Shown: positions 1 through 6,343 of the stretch, piece after piece | How the letters are laid out: each line of letters starts with the position of its first letter | How positions within the stretch are numbered: position 1 is the stretch's first letter | DNA from: Nocardia speluncae NBRC 108251 | Lineage (GTDB): Bacteria > Actinomycetota > Actinomycetes > Mycobacteriales > Mycobacteriaceae | Assembly (NCBI RefSeq): GCF_001613245.1 | Contig: NZ_BDBZ01000015.1 | Coordinates: forward strand, 1-64,000 | DNA: 64,000 nt | Direction: 5' to 3' | The notes under the pieces: generated by a model | What the model saw: the letters and a program-made list of their open reading frames with translations, nothing else | Told to the model about the DNA's origin: nothing | Database searches by the model: none | Made by a program: the position numbers and the translations under genes

Positions 1-378
1 GCGGAACGGGACAACCCGAAGATCATCAACGCGTCCCGGCGGCTGCGGATCGCCAACGGGTCCGGAGTGCAGGTCTCCGATGTCAACCAGCTGGTCGACC
101 GGTTCTTCGAAGCCCGCAAGATGATGACCGCGATGGGCCGGCAGATGGGGATGCCGGGCGGTAACCGGCGCACCAAGAACAAAAAGGGGAAGAAGGGCAA
201 GAAGGGCGGTCGCGGGCCGACTCAGCCGAAGATGCGCGGCGGCTTCCCGGGAATGCCCGGTATGCCCGCGGGCGGCGGCGGCATGCCGGACCTGTCGAAT
301 ATGCCGCCCGGACTCGATCAGCTGCCGCCCGGGCTGGAGAACTTCGATCTGTCGAAATTTCGGAAGGATCTCCAGTAG
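1..378 (+). CDS. ffh: Signal recognition particle protein Ffh, C-terminal part (5' end outside window)
   Basis: The frame is open from the first base and ends in TAG at 376-378. It encodes the end of the M domain (INASRRLRIANGSG, then a helix with QLVDRFFEARKMM) followed by a methionine/glycine/proline-rich tail. Ffh binds 4.5S RNA and hydrophobic signal sequences and hands ribosomes to FtsY at the membrane. The arginine-rich SRRLRIANGSG segment is the RNA-binding motif of the family. The Gly/Met/Pro tail is usual in actinobacteria. The protein ends in SKFRKDLQ, and the serine integrase gene starts 35 bases after the stop, so the last codons could have been replaced when the downstream element integrated. 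That last point is inference. Confidence 0.95.
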   Translation, partial: AERDNPKIINASRRLRIANGSGVQVSDVNQLVDRFFEARKMMTAMGRQMGMPGGNRRTKNKKGKKGKKGGRGPTQPKMRGGFPGMPGMPAGGGGMPDLSNMPPGLDQLPPGLENFDLSKFRKDLQ

Positions 379-380
379 AC

Positions 381-411
381 GGGTAGCTTACGGGCTACCC
401 AGGAGGTAGCC
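381..411 (+). promoter_or_regulatory. Alternative hairpins over the integrase ribosome-binding site
   Basis: Three complementary arms lie between the ffh stop and the integrase GTG. Arm 1 is GGGTAGC at 381-387, arm 2 is GGGCTACCC at 392-400 and arm 3 is GGTAGCC at 405-411. Arms 1 and 2 can form a 7-bp stem (381-387 with 394-400). Arms 2 and 3 can form a different 7-bp stem (393-399 with 405-411) that encloses and pairs part of the AGGAGG Shine-Dalgarno sequence at 401-406. The two stems share arm 2 and cannot coexist. This looks like a translational switch for an integrase gene that read-through from ffh would otherwise express. The pairing is seen directly; the function is inferred. Confidence 0.5.
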
Positions 412-413
412 AC

Positions 414-1961
414 GTGACCACCAGCATCACACGCCGGGTACTAGGGCGTATCCGGCTCAGCCGGGCCACCGACGAAACCACGTCACCCGAACGCCAACGC
501 GAGATTATCCAGCAATGGGCGAACACACATGACGCTGTCATAGTCGGCTGGGCCGAAGACTTGGACGTATCCGGGTCCGTGGACCCGTTTGATACCCCGT
601 CGCTCGGGCATTGGTTGAACCACCGGGTACACGAGTGGGACACGCTCGTAGCGTGGAAGCTCGATCGGCTGGGCCGGAACATCCTCCAACTGAACGGGCT
701 GATCGGCTGGGCTGAGAAGCACGATAAGACCATCGTGTCCTGCAATGAGAATCTGGACTTTGCTACCTGGCAAGGTCAGATGCTCGCGGGAATCATGGCT
801 GGACTCGCGCAAGGCGAACTAGAAGCCATCAAAGAGCGCACCGGGGCTGCGCGAAGGAAACTGGTCACCTCCGGCCGCTGGTTCGGAGGCAGACCCCAGT
901 ACGGGTACCGCGCGGTTCAGTCCGGAGACGGGTGGACGCTGGAACACGACCCGGAAACACTTCCTGTGCTGCGGCAGATTATCGCTGACACTATCGGCGG
1001 TGTGCCCGCAGCGGCGGTGGTCCGGGAGTTGAACACGCAGGGGGTGTTATCGCCCTCTGACAGCTACCGGAAGCGCCAAGGGAAGCCGCTTAGGGGTACG
1101 CCCTGGAACCCGACCACGCTGCTTCAGATGCTCAAATCTCGGTCACTGCTGGGTGAGGTCACGCACAACGGGGCTACCGTACGGAACGACGACGGTAGTC
1201 CGATACTTGCCGGACCACCTTTGATCAACCTCGACACATTCCAGCGGCTACAGCAAGCTTTGGACAAACGAGCCATCGGTCGGGCTAACCCGCGTGTGGA
1301 TACGTCCCCTTTGCTCGGCGTTGTCGTCTGTGCGGTGTGTGGAAAGAACCTGATCTACCAACAGCAGTACGACAAACGGAACGGGAACACCCGGAGGTAC
1401 TACTACTGCCGCGACCGGTGCGGGCAGAACATCCGAGCGGCAGAGTTGGAAAGCTGGCTCGAAGAAACGTTTTTGGACGAACTCGGTTCGTACGAGGTAA
1501 CCGAGCGGGTCTGGGTACCTGCCAGCAGCAACCAGCAGGAACTACGGCAAGCGCAAGAGACGTTGGACGAACTTCTCACGTTGTTACCGTCTATTGGGTC
1601 TCACACTGCACGAGAACGGCTGACGAAGCAGATAGCAGCCATCGATAAGCGGATAACCGAGCTAGAGAACGAGCCGGGGTCCGAAGGCCATTACGAGTAC
1701 CACGGTACGGGGGAGACCTACGCCGAGGTATGGGCACGCGGGGATCAACGGCAACGGCGCACACTGTTGCTGAAGTCTGGGATATCCGCTACCGCTCGTG
1801 TATACGCTCGTACTCGCGGCAGCGGCGGTGCACACGAGTTCAATATCCGCATACCGGGTGACCTACTCGAACGGATGGACGCCGGATCAACCGAAGAGCA
1901 CTTCAAGCGACGAGAGGCCGAGGCCGCAGAGCTTCGCAAAGGACTCGGTATAGACAAATAA
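414..1961 (+). CDS. Large serine recombinase (phage-type integrase)
   Basis: This 515-aa protein has the large serine integrase architecture. An N-terminal resolvase domain carries the catalytic serine region (GRIRLSRA) and the DRLGRN motif near residue 85. A recombinase domain follows with GGRPQYGYR near residue 160. Next comes a zinc ribbon at about residues 300-345 (CAVCGKN and CRDRCGQN), and then a coiled-coil helix. Such enzymes cut attP and attB through a covalent phosphoserine and integrate DNA in one direction unless a directionality factor is present. No such factor is recognisable here. The GTG start at 414 has AGGAGG at 401-406. The gene lies directly behind ffh, which marks the left end of the integrated element. 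Confidence 0.95.
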   Translation: MTTSITRRVLGRIRLSRATDETTSPERQREIIQQWANTHDAVIVGWAEDLDVSGSVDPFDTPSLGHWLNHRVHEWDTLVAWKLDRLGRNILQLNGLIGWAEKHDKTIVSCNENLDFATWQGQMLAGIMAGLAQGELEAIKERTGAARRKLVTSGRWFGGRPQYGYRAVQSGDGWTLEHDPETLPVLRQIIADTIGGVPAAAVVRELNTQGVLSPSDSYRKRQGKPLRGTPWNPTTLLQMLKSRSLLGEVTHNGATVRNDDGSPILAGPPLINLDTFQRLQQALDKRAIGRANPRVDTSPLLGVVVCAVCGKNLIYQQQYDKRNGNTRRYYYCRDRCGQNIRAAELESWLEETFLDELGSYEVTERVWVPASSNQQELRQAQETLDELLTLLPSIGSHTARERLTKQIAAIDKRITELENEPGSEGHYEYHGTGETYAEVWARGDQRQRRTLLLKSGISATARVYARTRGSGGAHEFNIRIPGDLLERMDAGSTEEHFKRREAEAAELRKGLGIDK

Positions 1962-2161
1962 GCGACAGCCCCTGGGTTTCTGACCCAGGGGTTTCGTCGC
2001 TTCCCAAGGTAGAAATACCCCCGAACAGTTGTGGGTCCCCCTGCCCCGGCGTTGGTCGCCGGATGGAGCCCCTGTATCGCTCCCCAGATACCCCCGATGT
2101 GTAGATCTCGGACCGAGGATGATCGGATACCGTGGGCAGCAACCGAACCGAAGGGGGAGCC

Positions 2162-2689
2162 GTGCGGGTACGAACCGCCGTGTTGGGCGCTGGTGCGCTA
2201 CTGCTGGCTGCTGGGTGCGGAACCACCGAGACGGGTACGCCGACCACTGCGGCGGCACCTCCGCCTGACCCCTTCAACGTATGCGAGGACTTGCCTGATG
2301 CTGCCCTCGCGACGACTGGCCTGAACCCAGCTACGAAATCGACCGTCACCAACGCACCCTCCGGGCCTACGTCGTGGATCGTGTGCGCATGGGAGCCCAC
2401 CCAGCCCCCGGCGACGTACCGGGTAGAGGTGTACAGCACCAGTCACACCATGGACGAGACTCGGAAGAACGAGAACCTCACCGACCTCACCGAGGTCGAA
2501 ATAGCTGGACGTCAAGGACTCACGTTCAAGGAGACGAACACCGCCGATACCCGGTGCCGTGCAGCGTTCGGCGCCGAGCAAGGATCGTTCATCGTGTCCA
2601 CGGCGTGGTTCGAAACAGGTGCCAAACCGGACCTGTGCGGACTGGCCGTGCAGTACCTGACCGATCTGGAGCCAGCACTACCGGCCTAA
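2162..2689 (+). CDS. Secreted lipoprotein, DUF3558-like, carried on the mobile element
   Basis: From the GTG at 2162 (preceded by AAGGGGGAG) the protein has 175 residues and opens with a short basic segment, a hydrophobic core and the lipobox LLAAGC. A signal-peptidase-II-cleaved, lipid-anchored exported protein is therefore expected. A Thr/Ala/Pro linker (TPTTAAAPPPDPF) follows. The folded part has four spaced cysteines and a layout (PFNVCEDL..., SWIVCAWE, ...CRAAFG..., DLCGLA) typical of actinobacterial DUF3558-type lipoproteins. A longer in-frame start at 2132 would place 10 residues before the signal peptide and has no ribosome-binding site. Its position beside the integrase suggests a gene expressed in the integrated state, for example one altering the cell surface or excluding related phages. 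That role is inferred. It overlaps tail-to-tail with the minus-strand gene ending at 2686. Confidence 0.75.
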   Translation: MRVRTAVLGAGALLLAAGCGTTETGTPTTAAAPPPDPFNVCEDLPDAALATTGLNPATKSTVTNAPSGPTSWIVCAWEPTQPPATYRVEVYSTSHTMDETRKNENLTDLTEVEIAGRQGLTFKETNTADTRCRAAFGAEQGSFIVSTAWFETGAKPDLCGLAVQYLTDLEPALPA

Positions 2690-3054
2690 GCCAGACCCGT
2701 GTTTCCGAGCGCTTGTGACGTCTGCTGGTCCGTCTCGGTGAGCTTGCCGATTGCGGCAAGGTAGGTGTCACGCATCAGCTCGGCAATCTCTATCAGGCCA
2801 TTCAGACGGTCTACAGCCTCCACGGCCGCTATGGTCTCGAACTTCTTTTTCATGTCCAGCGCGGACGGTAGTCCGCCGTACCCGGACAGGAACCCCAGAG
2901 CTTCGGCATCCAGTTTCCGGTTCCGGAGATTCGTCAGAAGCGTTTCACACTCATTCGCCAGAGCTTGACCCATGTCCGGTTCCAGGGTCATATCGCCATT
3001 GATCGCTTGCTGCTTGAGCCCTTGCCAGTGCTTGAGCTGGTCTTGCTCGGACAC
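2686..3054 (-). CDS. Unknown helical protein, cotranscribed with the XRE repressor
   Basis: This 122-aa protein is predicted almost wholly alpha-helical, without cysteine clusters, signal peptide or membrane segment. It contains amphipathic stretches such as MKKKFETIAAVEAVDRL. The GTG start at 3054 has an excellent GGGGGAG site and lies 8 bases after the stop of the XRE gene, so the two very likely form one minus-strand operon. I do not recognise the family. The position (repressor, then a small helical protein) would suit a partner or co-regulator of the repressor, or an immunity-associated protein. Its stop codon overlaps that of the convergent lipoprotein gene, leaving no room for a terminator. 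Confidence 0.6.
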   Translation of the reverse strand: MSEQDQLKHWQGLKQQAINGDMTLEPDMGQALANECETLLTNLRNRKLDAEALGFLSGYGGLPSALDMKKKFETIAAVEAVDRLNGLIEIAELMRDTYLAAIGKLTETDQQTSQALGNTGLA

Positions 3055-3062
3055 GGCTCCCC

Positions 3063-3278
3063 CTACTTCAGTAGCTCGATCGGATCAACCCCCAGAGCTT
3101 CGGCCAGCCGCTCTACAGATCTCAACGTCATGTTGTGGCGCCCGGCCTCGATGCCTGCCACGTACCGGGTAGAGAGCCCAAGGACATCGTTCGCCAACCG
3201 TTCTTGGCTCAGCTTCATCTCACGGCGTATCCGGAGCAGGTTGGTACCGACGACGCGTTGTAGCTCTCCCTCGGCCAT
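3063..3278 (-). CDS. XRE-family repressor-like DNA-binding protein
   Basis: The ATG at 3278 gives a 71-aa single-domain lambda-repressor-like protein: LRIRREMKLSQERLANDVLGLS, then RYVAGIEAGRHNMTLRSVERLAEALGV. This is the five-helix HTH_3 pattern with the recognition turn around SQERLA. A longer frame begins at a TTG at 3359. I prefer 3278 because a plausible minus-strand promoter (TTGTCA at 3354-3359, TAGTTA at 3332-3337, 16-bp spacer) would start transcription downstream of that TTG. The gene is divergent from the small gene at 3388 and its promoter shares bases with that gene's promoter, as in a phage immunity switch. It is probably the main repressor of the integrated state. The ligand and operator sequence are unknown. 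Confidence 0.8.
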   Translation of the reverse strand: MAEGELQRVVGTNLLRIRREMKLSQERLANDVLGLSTRYVAGIEAGRHNMTLRSVERLAEALGVDPIELLK

Positions 3279-3331
3279 AGGTACATGCTCAGGTTCTTGA
3301 CACGCACATGCCACGATGTCATCAAAGCTGG

Positions 3332-3388
3332 TAACTATCTGTATCTGAATCGATGACAACCAGAAGTGATAGCTTCATACTCGGTACA
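3332..3388. promoter_or_regulatory. Divergent promoter pair with overlapping -35 boxes
   Basis: Plus strand: ATGACA at 3353-3358, 17-bp spacer, CATACT at 3376-3381, then six bases to the ATG at 3388, so the transcript should be leaderless. Minus strand: TTGTCA (complement of 3354-3359), 16-bp spacer, TAGTTA (complement of 3332-3337). The two -35 hexamers occupy the same bases, so polymerase should not be able to use both at once. This is the organisation expected of a bistable repressor switch. The boxes are read by eye; no transcription data support them. Confidence 0.5.
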
Positions 3389-3567
3389 TGACTACTTTTC
3401 AGGTTCAGTGCAGACCGACCCCCGAAGGGGGCTGGTACGTCTACGCCCCGGCGTTCGGTGTAGGGCGCTATGTACGTGCGGAGGATGTCCCCCGGGTAGC
3501 CCGGGAGATGATCGCTGCCTGTGGGGCAGCGCCTAGAGAGTTCGGTATCGAGTTCGATAAGGGGTGA
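3388..3567 (+). CDS. Small HicB-like protein, leaderless, divergent from the XRE gene
   Basis: An ATG at 3388 opens a 59-codon frame ending in TGA at 3565-3567. The product reads like a small beta-beta-beta-alpha domain: a strand (TTFQVQCRP), then EGGWYVYAP, a third strand, then an amphipathic helix (VPRVAREMIAACG). This resembles the partial RNase-H fold of HicB and related antitoxins, including the GG-W-Y/V-AP pattern after the first strand. No HicA-like partner is visible nearby, so an antitoxin role is unsupported. It could instead be the opposing regulator (Cro position) of the XRE repressor. There is no ribosome-binding site, and the -10 box sits six bases before the ATG, consistent with leaderless translation. 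Confidence 0.6.
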   Translation: MTTFQVQCRPTPEGGWYVYAPAFGVGRYVRAEDVPRVAREMIAACGAAPREFGIEFDKG

Positions 3568-3630
3568 GATACCCCCGAACGGTCAGCGCTCCAGAATATT
3601 TCGAGCCGCTTCGGTGAGGCGCTCACCCGC

Positions 3631-4179
3631 CTACCTGTCGACGCGACGAGGGTCGGGTGGCTCCATCCGCTGAAGGACCGTCAATGCCTCTATGGTCAGT
3701 TCCCCACCCTTCCGCCCTATGGAGCCAGTGAGCAGGTTTCGTTTGCGTGCCTGCCACAGATGGCCGCGCACGGTTTGAGTCGACTTGCCCAATTCTTCCG
3801 CGATCTTCTCAACCGGCTTGGATTGCCCGTCGCTGACTCGGTAGACGTACTCCTTCGACAGCAGGGCTAGGTACTCGGCCGTGATGCCGTTGGCCAGTTC
3901 GGCTCGTAGCTTTTTCATCGGCTCGGTTCGATCCCGCCAGCGCTGTTTCATCTGCTCCATGAACCCGACTGGGTTCTTTCCGACATCTTCGTGCAGCTTC
4001 GCTGAGGCCCCCCGAAAGTCGATCTCTCGCAGGACTGTGCTGGAGATGCCCCCGGCTGGGGGAGATTCCTCTTCTATCGGCCGGATGAACACCGTAGCTG
4101 GCCCGCCTTGGAAGTTGCCTTCGTGCCACTGCATCTCGACTACCCACGGCCCAATTTCTTGGAAGACGAATCGACCCAT
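3631..4179 (-). CDS. Helix-turn-helix regulatory protein of the element (unknown family)
   Basis: This is a 182-aa protein. The first half is a beta-rich domain (FVFQEIGPWVVEMQWHEG, ATVFIRPI) resembling proteins common in actinobacterial phages and integrative elements. The second half is helical and carries a clear helix-turn-helix (PVEKIAEELGKSTQTVRGHL, about residues 125-145) followed by a basic stretch. The ATG at 4179 has no ribosome-binding site. A TACGCT box (complement of 4186-4191) lies exactly six bases upstream, so the mRNA is probably leaderless. Its promoter region contains the palindrome CCCAACATGTTGGG at 4200-4213, which also abuts the divergent early promoter. Autoregulation plus repression of the gene run from 4341 is the simplest reading, but is inferred. 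Confidence 0.7.
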   Translation of the reverse strand: MGRFVFQEIGPWVVEMQWHEGNFQGGPATVFIRPIEEESPPAGGISSTVLREIDFRGASAKLHEDVGKNPVGFMEQMKQRWRDRTEPMKKLRAELANGITAEYLALLSKEYVYRVSDGQSKPVEKIAEELGKSTQTVRGHLWQARKRNLLTGSIGRKGGELTIEALTVLQRMEPPDPRRVDR

Positions 4180-4185
4180 ATGCGC

Positions 4186-4243
4186 AGCGTATCAGGTCAC
4201 CCAACATGTTGGGATTGACAAACGTGTTGGTTCCCCGCATTCT
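4186..4243. promoter_or_regulatory. Divergent promoters with two copies of a CAAC-N-TGTTGG operator
   Basis: A perfect 14-bp palindrome, CCCAACATGTTGGG, occupies 4200-4213. A second, imperfect copy (AAACGTGTTGG, 9 of 11 matching CAACATGTTGG) occupies 4220-4230. Plus-strand promoter: TTGACA at 4215-4220, 17-bp spacer, CATTCT at 4238-4243. The second operator copy therefore lies in the spacer and the first touches the -35 box. Minus-strand promoter: TACGCT (complement of 4186-4191), with the palindrome covering its upstream spacer. A protein bound to these sites would block both directions. The likely binder is the HTH protein encoded at 3631-4179, or the XRE protein. Confidence 0.6.
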
Positions 4244-4340
4244 GATGTCAGTTCGAACCATGAAGGCCGCCGGCCGGAGGGGGTCGGATCGAAACCCACA
4301 AGTCCGCTTCATGGGCGGCCCCGGATCCCAGGAGATTCCG

Positions 4341-4544
4341 ATGACCTTCATTGAGGCCAATGAGTTTGTCGCTTCGGTAGCCGCCGAGCACGGCGTCAAG
4401 CTCTCAAACCGCAAGCGGCGCGAGGTCGCCAAGCAGTGGATAAACCCGGCGACCCGGGTTGCCCGCAAAGGCAAAGGCGGCTACGCCGATCCGACCGGCG
4501 ACACCGCCGTCAGGAATGTACTGGCGCTGCTCCGGCAGCGGTAA
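4341..4544 (+). CDS. Small unknown basic protein, first gene of the element's plus-strand run
   Basis: The ATG at 4341 (CAGGAGA at 4329-4335) opens a 67-aa protein beginning MTFIEANEFVASVAAEHGV. It has a basic middle (NRKRREVAKQWINP) and a C-terminal helix. An upstream in-frame start at 4206 lies inside the promoter/operator region and can be discounted. The composition suggests a small nucleic-acid-binding protein, but I do not recognise the family. It is the first gene after the TTGACA promoter at 4215 and is followed after 25 bases by the next gene. Confidence 0.6.
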   Translation: MTFIEANEFVASVAAEHGVKLSNRKRREVAKQWINPATRVARKGKGGYADPTGDTAVRNVLALLRQR

Positions 4545-4569
4545 CAACACCAACCAGATAGGAATCCAG

Positions 4570-5010
4570 ATGAACGACGAACAGATTTTCGAGCACTTCC
4601 AGAACAAGGCCAACCGCGACGCGGTTATGGCGAACACGAACAACGAGAAAGCTGGAGACATTTTGGATATCGCAGCTCTCCGCGCCGCCCCTGAGGCGTC
4701 GGAAGTCGAGTACGGCGAACAGCAGGGTGGTATGTGGTTCAACGGGTGGAAGCTCGGACTGTGTACCATGCATGGAATTCGGCTGTGGGAGTCGCGTGGT
4801 GGGGAAATCGTCATCAAAGGCGTCGAAGGGATGTCAACGGATCAGCTTGACCAGTTCATCGGGTGGGTGGAGAAACTCCAGAAAACCCACATTCAGATAC
4901 CGATCGGTGTGGATAACTGGCAAACCAGTGAGCAGGATCTTCAAGACCTGCTGATGTCTGACCACGACACGATCATGGAGTTCGGTCATCCCAACGGGGT
5001 GGGGGGATGA
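4570..5010 (+). CDS. Unknown 146-aa protein of the element
   Basis: The ATG at 4570 begins MNDEQIFEHFQNKANRDAVM; earlier in-frame starts back to 4459 overlap the preceding gene. The protein is acidic and probably mixed alpha/beta. It has a central strand-rich part (GGMWFNGWKLGLC, IRLWESRGGEIVIKG) and a C-terminal helical part (STDQLDQFIGWVEKL) ending in Gly-rich residues. It has no signal peptide, membrane segment or catalytic motif I can name. It overlaps the next start by ATGA (5007-5010), a sign of translational coupling, so it belongs to the early run of small genes. Function unknown. Confidence 0.6.
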   Translation: MNDEQIFEHFQNKANRDAVMANTNNEKAGDILDIAALRAAPEASEVEYGEQQGGMWFNGWKLGLCTMHGIRLWESRGGEIVIKGVEGMSTDQLDQFIGWVEKLQKTHIQIPIGVDNWQTSEQDLQDLLMSDHDTIMEFGHPNGVGG

Positions 5011-5132
5011 GCACTTATCGACTCGAAGTATTCGCAGACGGAGAAGACGAACTAGCCTGCGCTCTCGACGAACTCGGCGGTAGGTACCAGTACGCCATTA
5101 TTGACCAGACACAGGAAGAGAACGAGAAGTGA
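5007..5132 (+). CDS. 41-aa unknown peptide gene, translationally coupled
   Basis: The ATG at 5007 overlaps the stop of the previous gene (ATGA), and the frame ends in TGA at 5130-5132, overlapping the GTG of the next gene. The product starts MSTYRLEVFADGEDELACAL and is acidic. It reads as one beta strand, a helix and another strand, with a polar tail. The gene is recognised from its coupling at both ends and its GGGGGG-rich upstream site (5001-5006). Function unknown. Confidence 0.5.
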   Translation: MSTYRLEVFADGEDELACALDELGGRYQYAIIDQTQEENEK

Positions 5133-5380
5133 ATTTCACCGAAGACACCGGTAGCCCGCTGGCACCTGGCGGAACTGTCCGCTACCTCATTCATGACGCT
5201 ATGGGCCGGTTCGTCGGATACATCGGGGATAAGAACGGGCGGTGGTGGATGTCGTACTGTCCTACCCCGGAGTCCCCTCTACTGATCCGGCGCGGGTTTA
5301 AGTCTCGGGATAACGCCGAGAAAGCATTGGTAAAGATTGTAGTGGATGAAATTGTGTCCTCGACTTTCAAGGGTGTCTGA
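5129..5380 (+). CDS. Unknown 83-aa protein of the element
   Basis: The GTG at 5129 overlaps the preceding stop, and the frame runs to TGA at 5378-5380. The product is a compact beta-rich protein: VRYLIHDAMGRFVGYIGD, NGRWWMSYCPTP, then a helix (SRDNAEKALVKIVVDEI). The pattern of three strands and a helix with paired tryptophans recalls small phage proteins that wrap a substrate, but I cannot assign a family. The next gene starts two bases after its stop, so both are probably translated from one message. Confidence 0.55.
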   Translation: MNFTEDTGSPLAPGGTVRYLIHDAMGRFVGYIGDKNGRWWMSYCPTPESPLLIRRGFKSRDNAEKALVKIVVDEIVSSTFKGV

Positions 5381-5381
5381 C

Positions 5382-5750
5382 ATGACAATGACGATGAATA
5401 TCGCTGAATGCGAGTTCGACGGATGTATCCGACCGAAATCGTCTGTCGGATTGTGTACGACGCATTACCAGCAGAAGCGGAGGGGTAAGACTCTGACACC
5501 GATTCGTACAAAACGATCCCGGGAGCTGACATCTCCGGATGTCACCTTCTTCGAAGGATTCCCGCTGGTTACAGATGTCGAATCAGACGGCACCCTGACA
5601 ATCGTGTCTGTCGAATCTCTTGACATCGACGACATTCACCGTCGATATGCTGAAAGTCATTACGGCAACAGCGTTGCTTGTCAGCTTCGTCACGAGTACG
5701 TAAATCGGTTTGACCAGGTTCGGATTATGACAATCTGGACCGTGGATTAA
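5382..5750 (+). CDS. Zinc-finger protein resembling the N-terminus of phage HNH endonucleases, lacking the nuclease domain
   Basis: The ATG at 5382 (alternatives at 5388 and 5394) gives a 122-aa protein. Residues 9-40 hold C-x4-C-x9-C-x2-H followed by a basic run (CEFDGCIRPKSSVGLCTTHY, then QQKRRGKTL). This is the zinc-binding segment that commonly precedes the HNH core in actinophage HNH endonucleases. No His-Asn-His core follows. The rest is an unrelated acidic domain with strands (TLTIVSVESLDIDDIHRRY). The coding DNA contains several short perfect hairpins, such as TGACATC with GATGTCA around 5528-5545. A DNA-binding role is likely from the finger; nuclease activity is not supported. Confidence 0.6.
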   Translation: MTMTMNIAECEFDGCIRPKSSVGLCTTHYQQKRRGKTLTPIRTKRSRELTSPDVTFFEGFPLVTDVESDGTLTIVSVESLDIDDIHRRYAESHYGNSVACQLRHEYVNRFDQVRIMTIWTVD

Positions 5751-5760
5751 TTACTACAAA

Positions 5761-5789
5761 CCCCCGGGCGGAACCTACCCGCCCGGGGG
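5761..5789 (+). terminator. GC-rich hairpin after the zinc-finger gene
   Basis: CCCCCGGGCGG (5761-5771) and CCGCCCGGGGG (5779-5789) form a perfect 11-bp stem with a 7-base loop. There is no T run afterwards, so this would be a hairpin-only terminator of the kind common in actinobacteria, or a processing signal. It separates the early gene run from the gene at 5816. Confidence 0.55.
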
Positions 5790-5815
5790 CAGTGGGCACA
5801 CTACAGGAGAGATGA

Positions 5816-6232
5816 ATGAGAAAGCCTTACGCCACCCGTGCCGACCAGTGGAGACGGGAGCACCCTAACGCCTTACGGCAGTGGCCAGCTAAGTACGGCA
5901 CGGTGTCACAGTTCTGGGGTTTCCGGGTGTACTGCGGTCGGTGCAAGGATTGTGGGTCGCCAGTGACCACCCGCCGGAACGTGTCCGCGCACAACTGGGG
6001 TGAGACCCGGATAGGCCGCTGGCCTGCTCTCTGCGCGGAGTGCAGGGAGGCAAAGCGGCGGCACTATCGGGAACTGGACTCTGACCGAGCCCGGAAGCGG
6101 ATGGCCGAACGCCGGCGCTGGGACCGATACGTCCGAGACGGCGACCGCGCGGAGCATGGCTTGCCATCGGTTCGGCAAGGCGTCAAGGCCGAGGTAAACG
6201 ACGCGTACGTAAAGAGGTTTGGAAACAAATAA
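5816..6232 (+). CDS. Unknown zinc-ribbon-like basic protein
   Basis: The ATG at 5816 has AGGAGA at 5805-5810. The 138-aa product carries two cysteine pairs in zinc-ribbon spacing (CGRCKDCG near residue 42 and CAECREAKRRHYR near residue 75). A strongly basic helical region follows (RARKRMAERRRWDRY). The layout resembles the small HNH-associated and zinc-ribbon proteins of actinophages, but no HNH catalytic motif is seen. It is probably nucleic-acid-binding. It is bounded by the hairpin at 5761-5789 and the intrinsic terminator at 6284-6309, so it is probably a separate transcription unit or attenuated from its neighbours. Confidence 0.6.
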   Translation: MRKPYATRADQWRREHPNALRQWPAKYGTVSQFWGFRVYCGRCKDCGSPVTTRRNVSAHNWGETRIGRWPALCAECREAKRRHYRELDSDRARKRMAERRRWDRYVRDGDRAEHGLPSVRQGVKAEVNDAYVKRFGNK

Positions 6233-6283
6233 GCTCTACCTCTGTTCGGGCACTTATTACGATAAGGGTAGAGGGTGAGGAGA

Positions 6284-6309
6284 GGGCCGCCTACGGGCGG
6301 TCCTTTTTT
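6284..6309 (+). terminator. Intrinsic terminator
   Basis: GGGCCGCC (6284-6291), loop TACG, GGCGGTCC (6296-6303) form an 8-bp stem with one G-T pair, directly followed by six T residues (6304-6309). This is a textbook intrinsic terminator on the plus strand after the gene ending at 6232. Confidence 0.85.
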
Positions 6310-6343
6310 CTGGGCTGAATACCTGATGTCCACAGGAGGTGAA

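Noticed and set aside
3388..3567. HicAB toxin-antitoxin system
   Set aside because: Only a HicB-like fold is suggested. No HicA-like toxin frame lies on either side.
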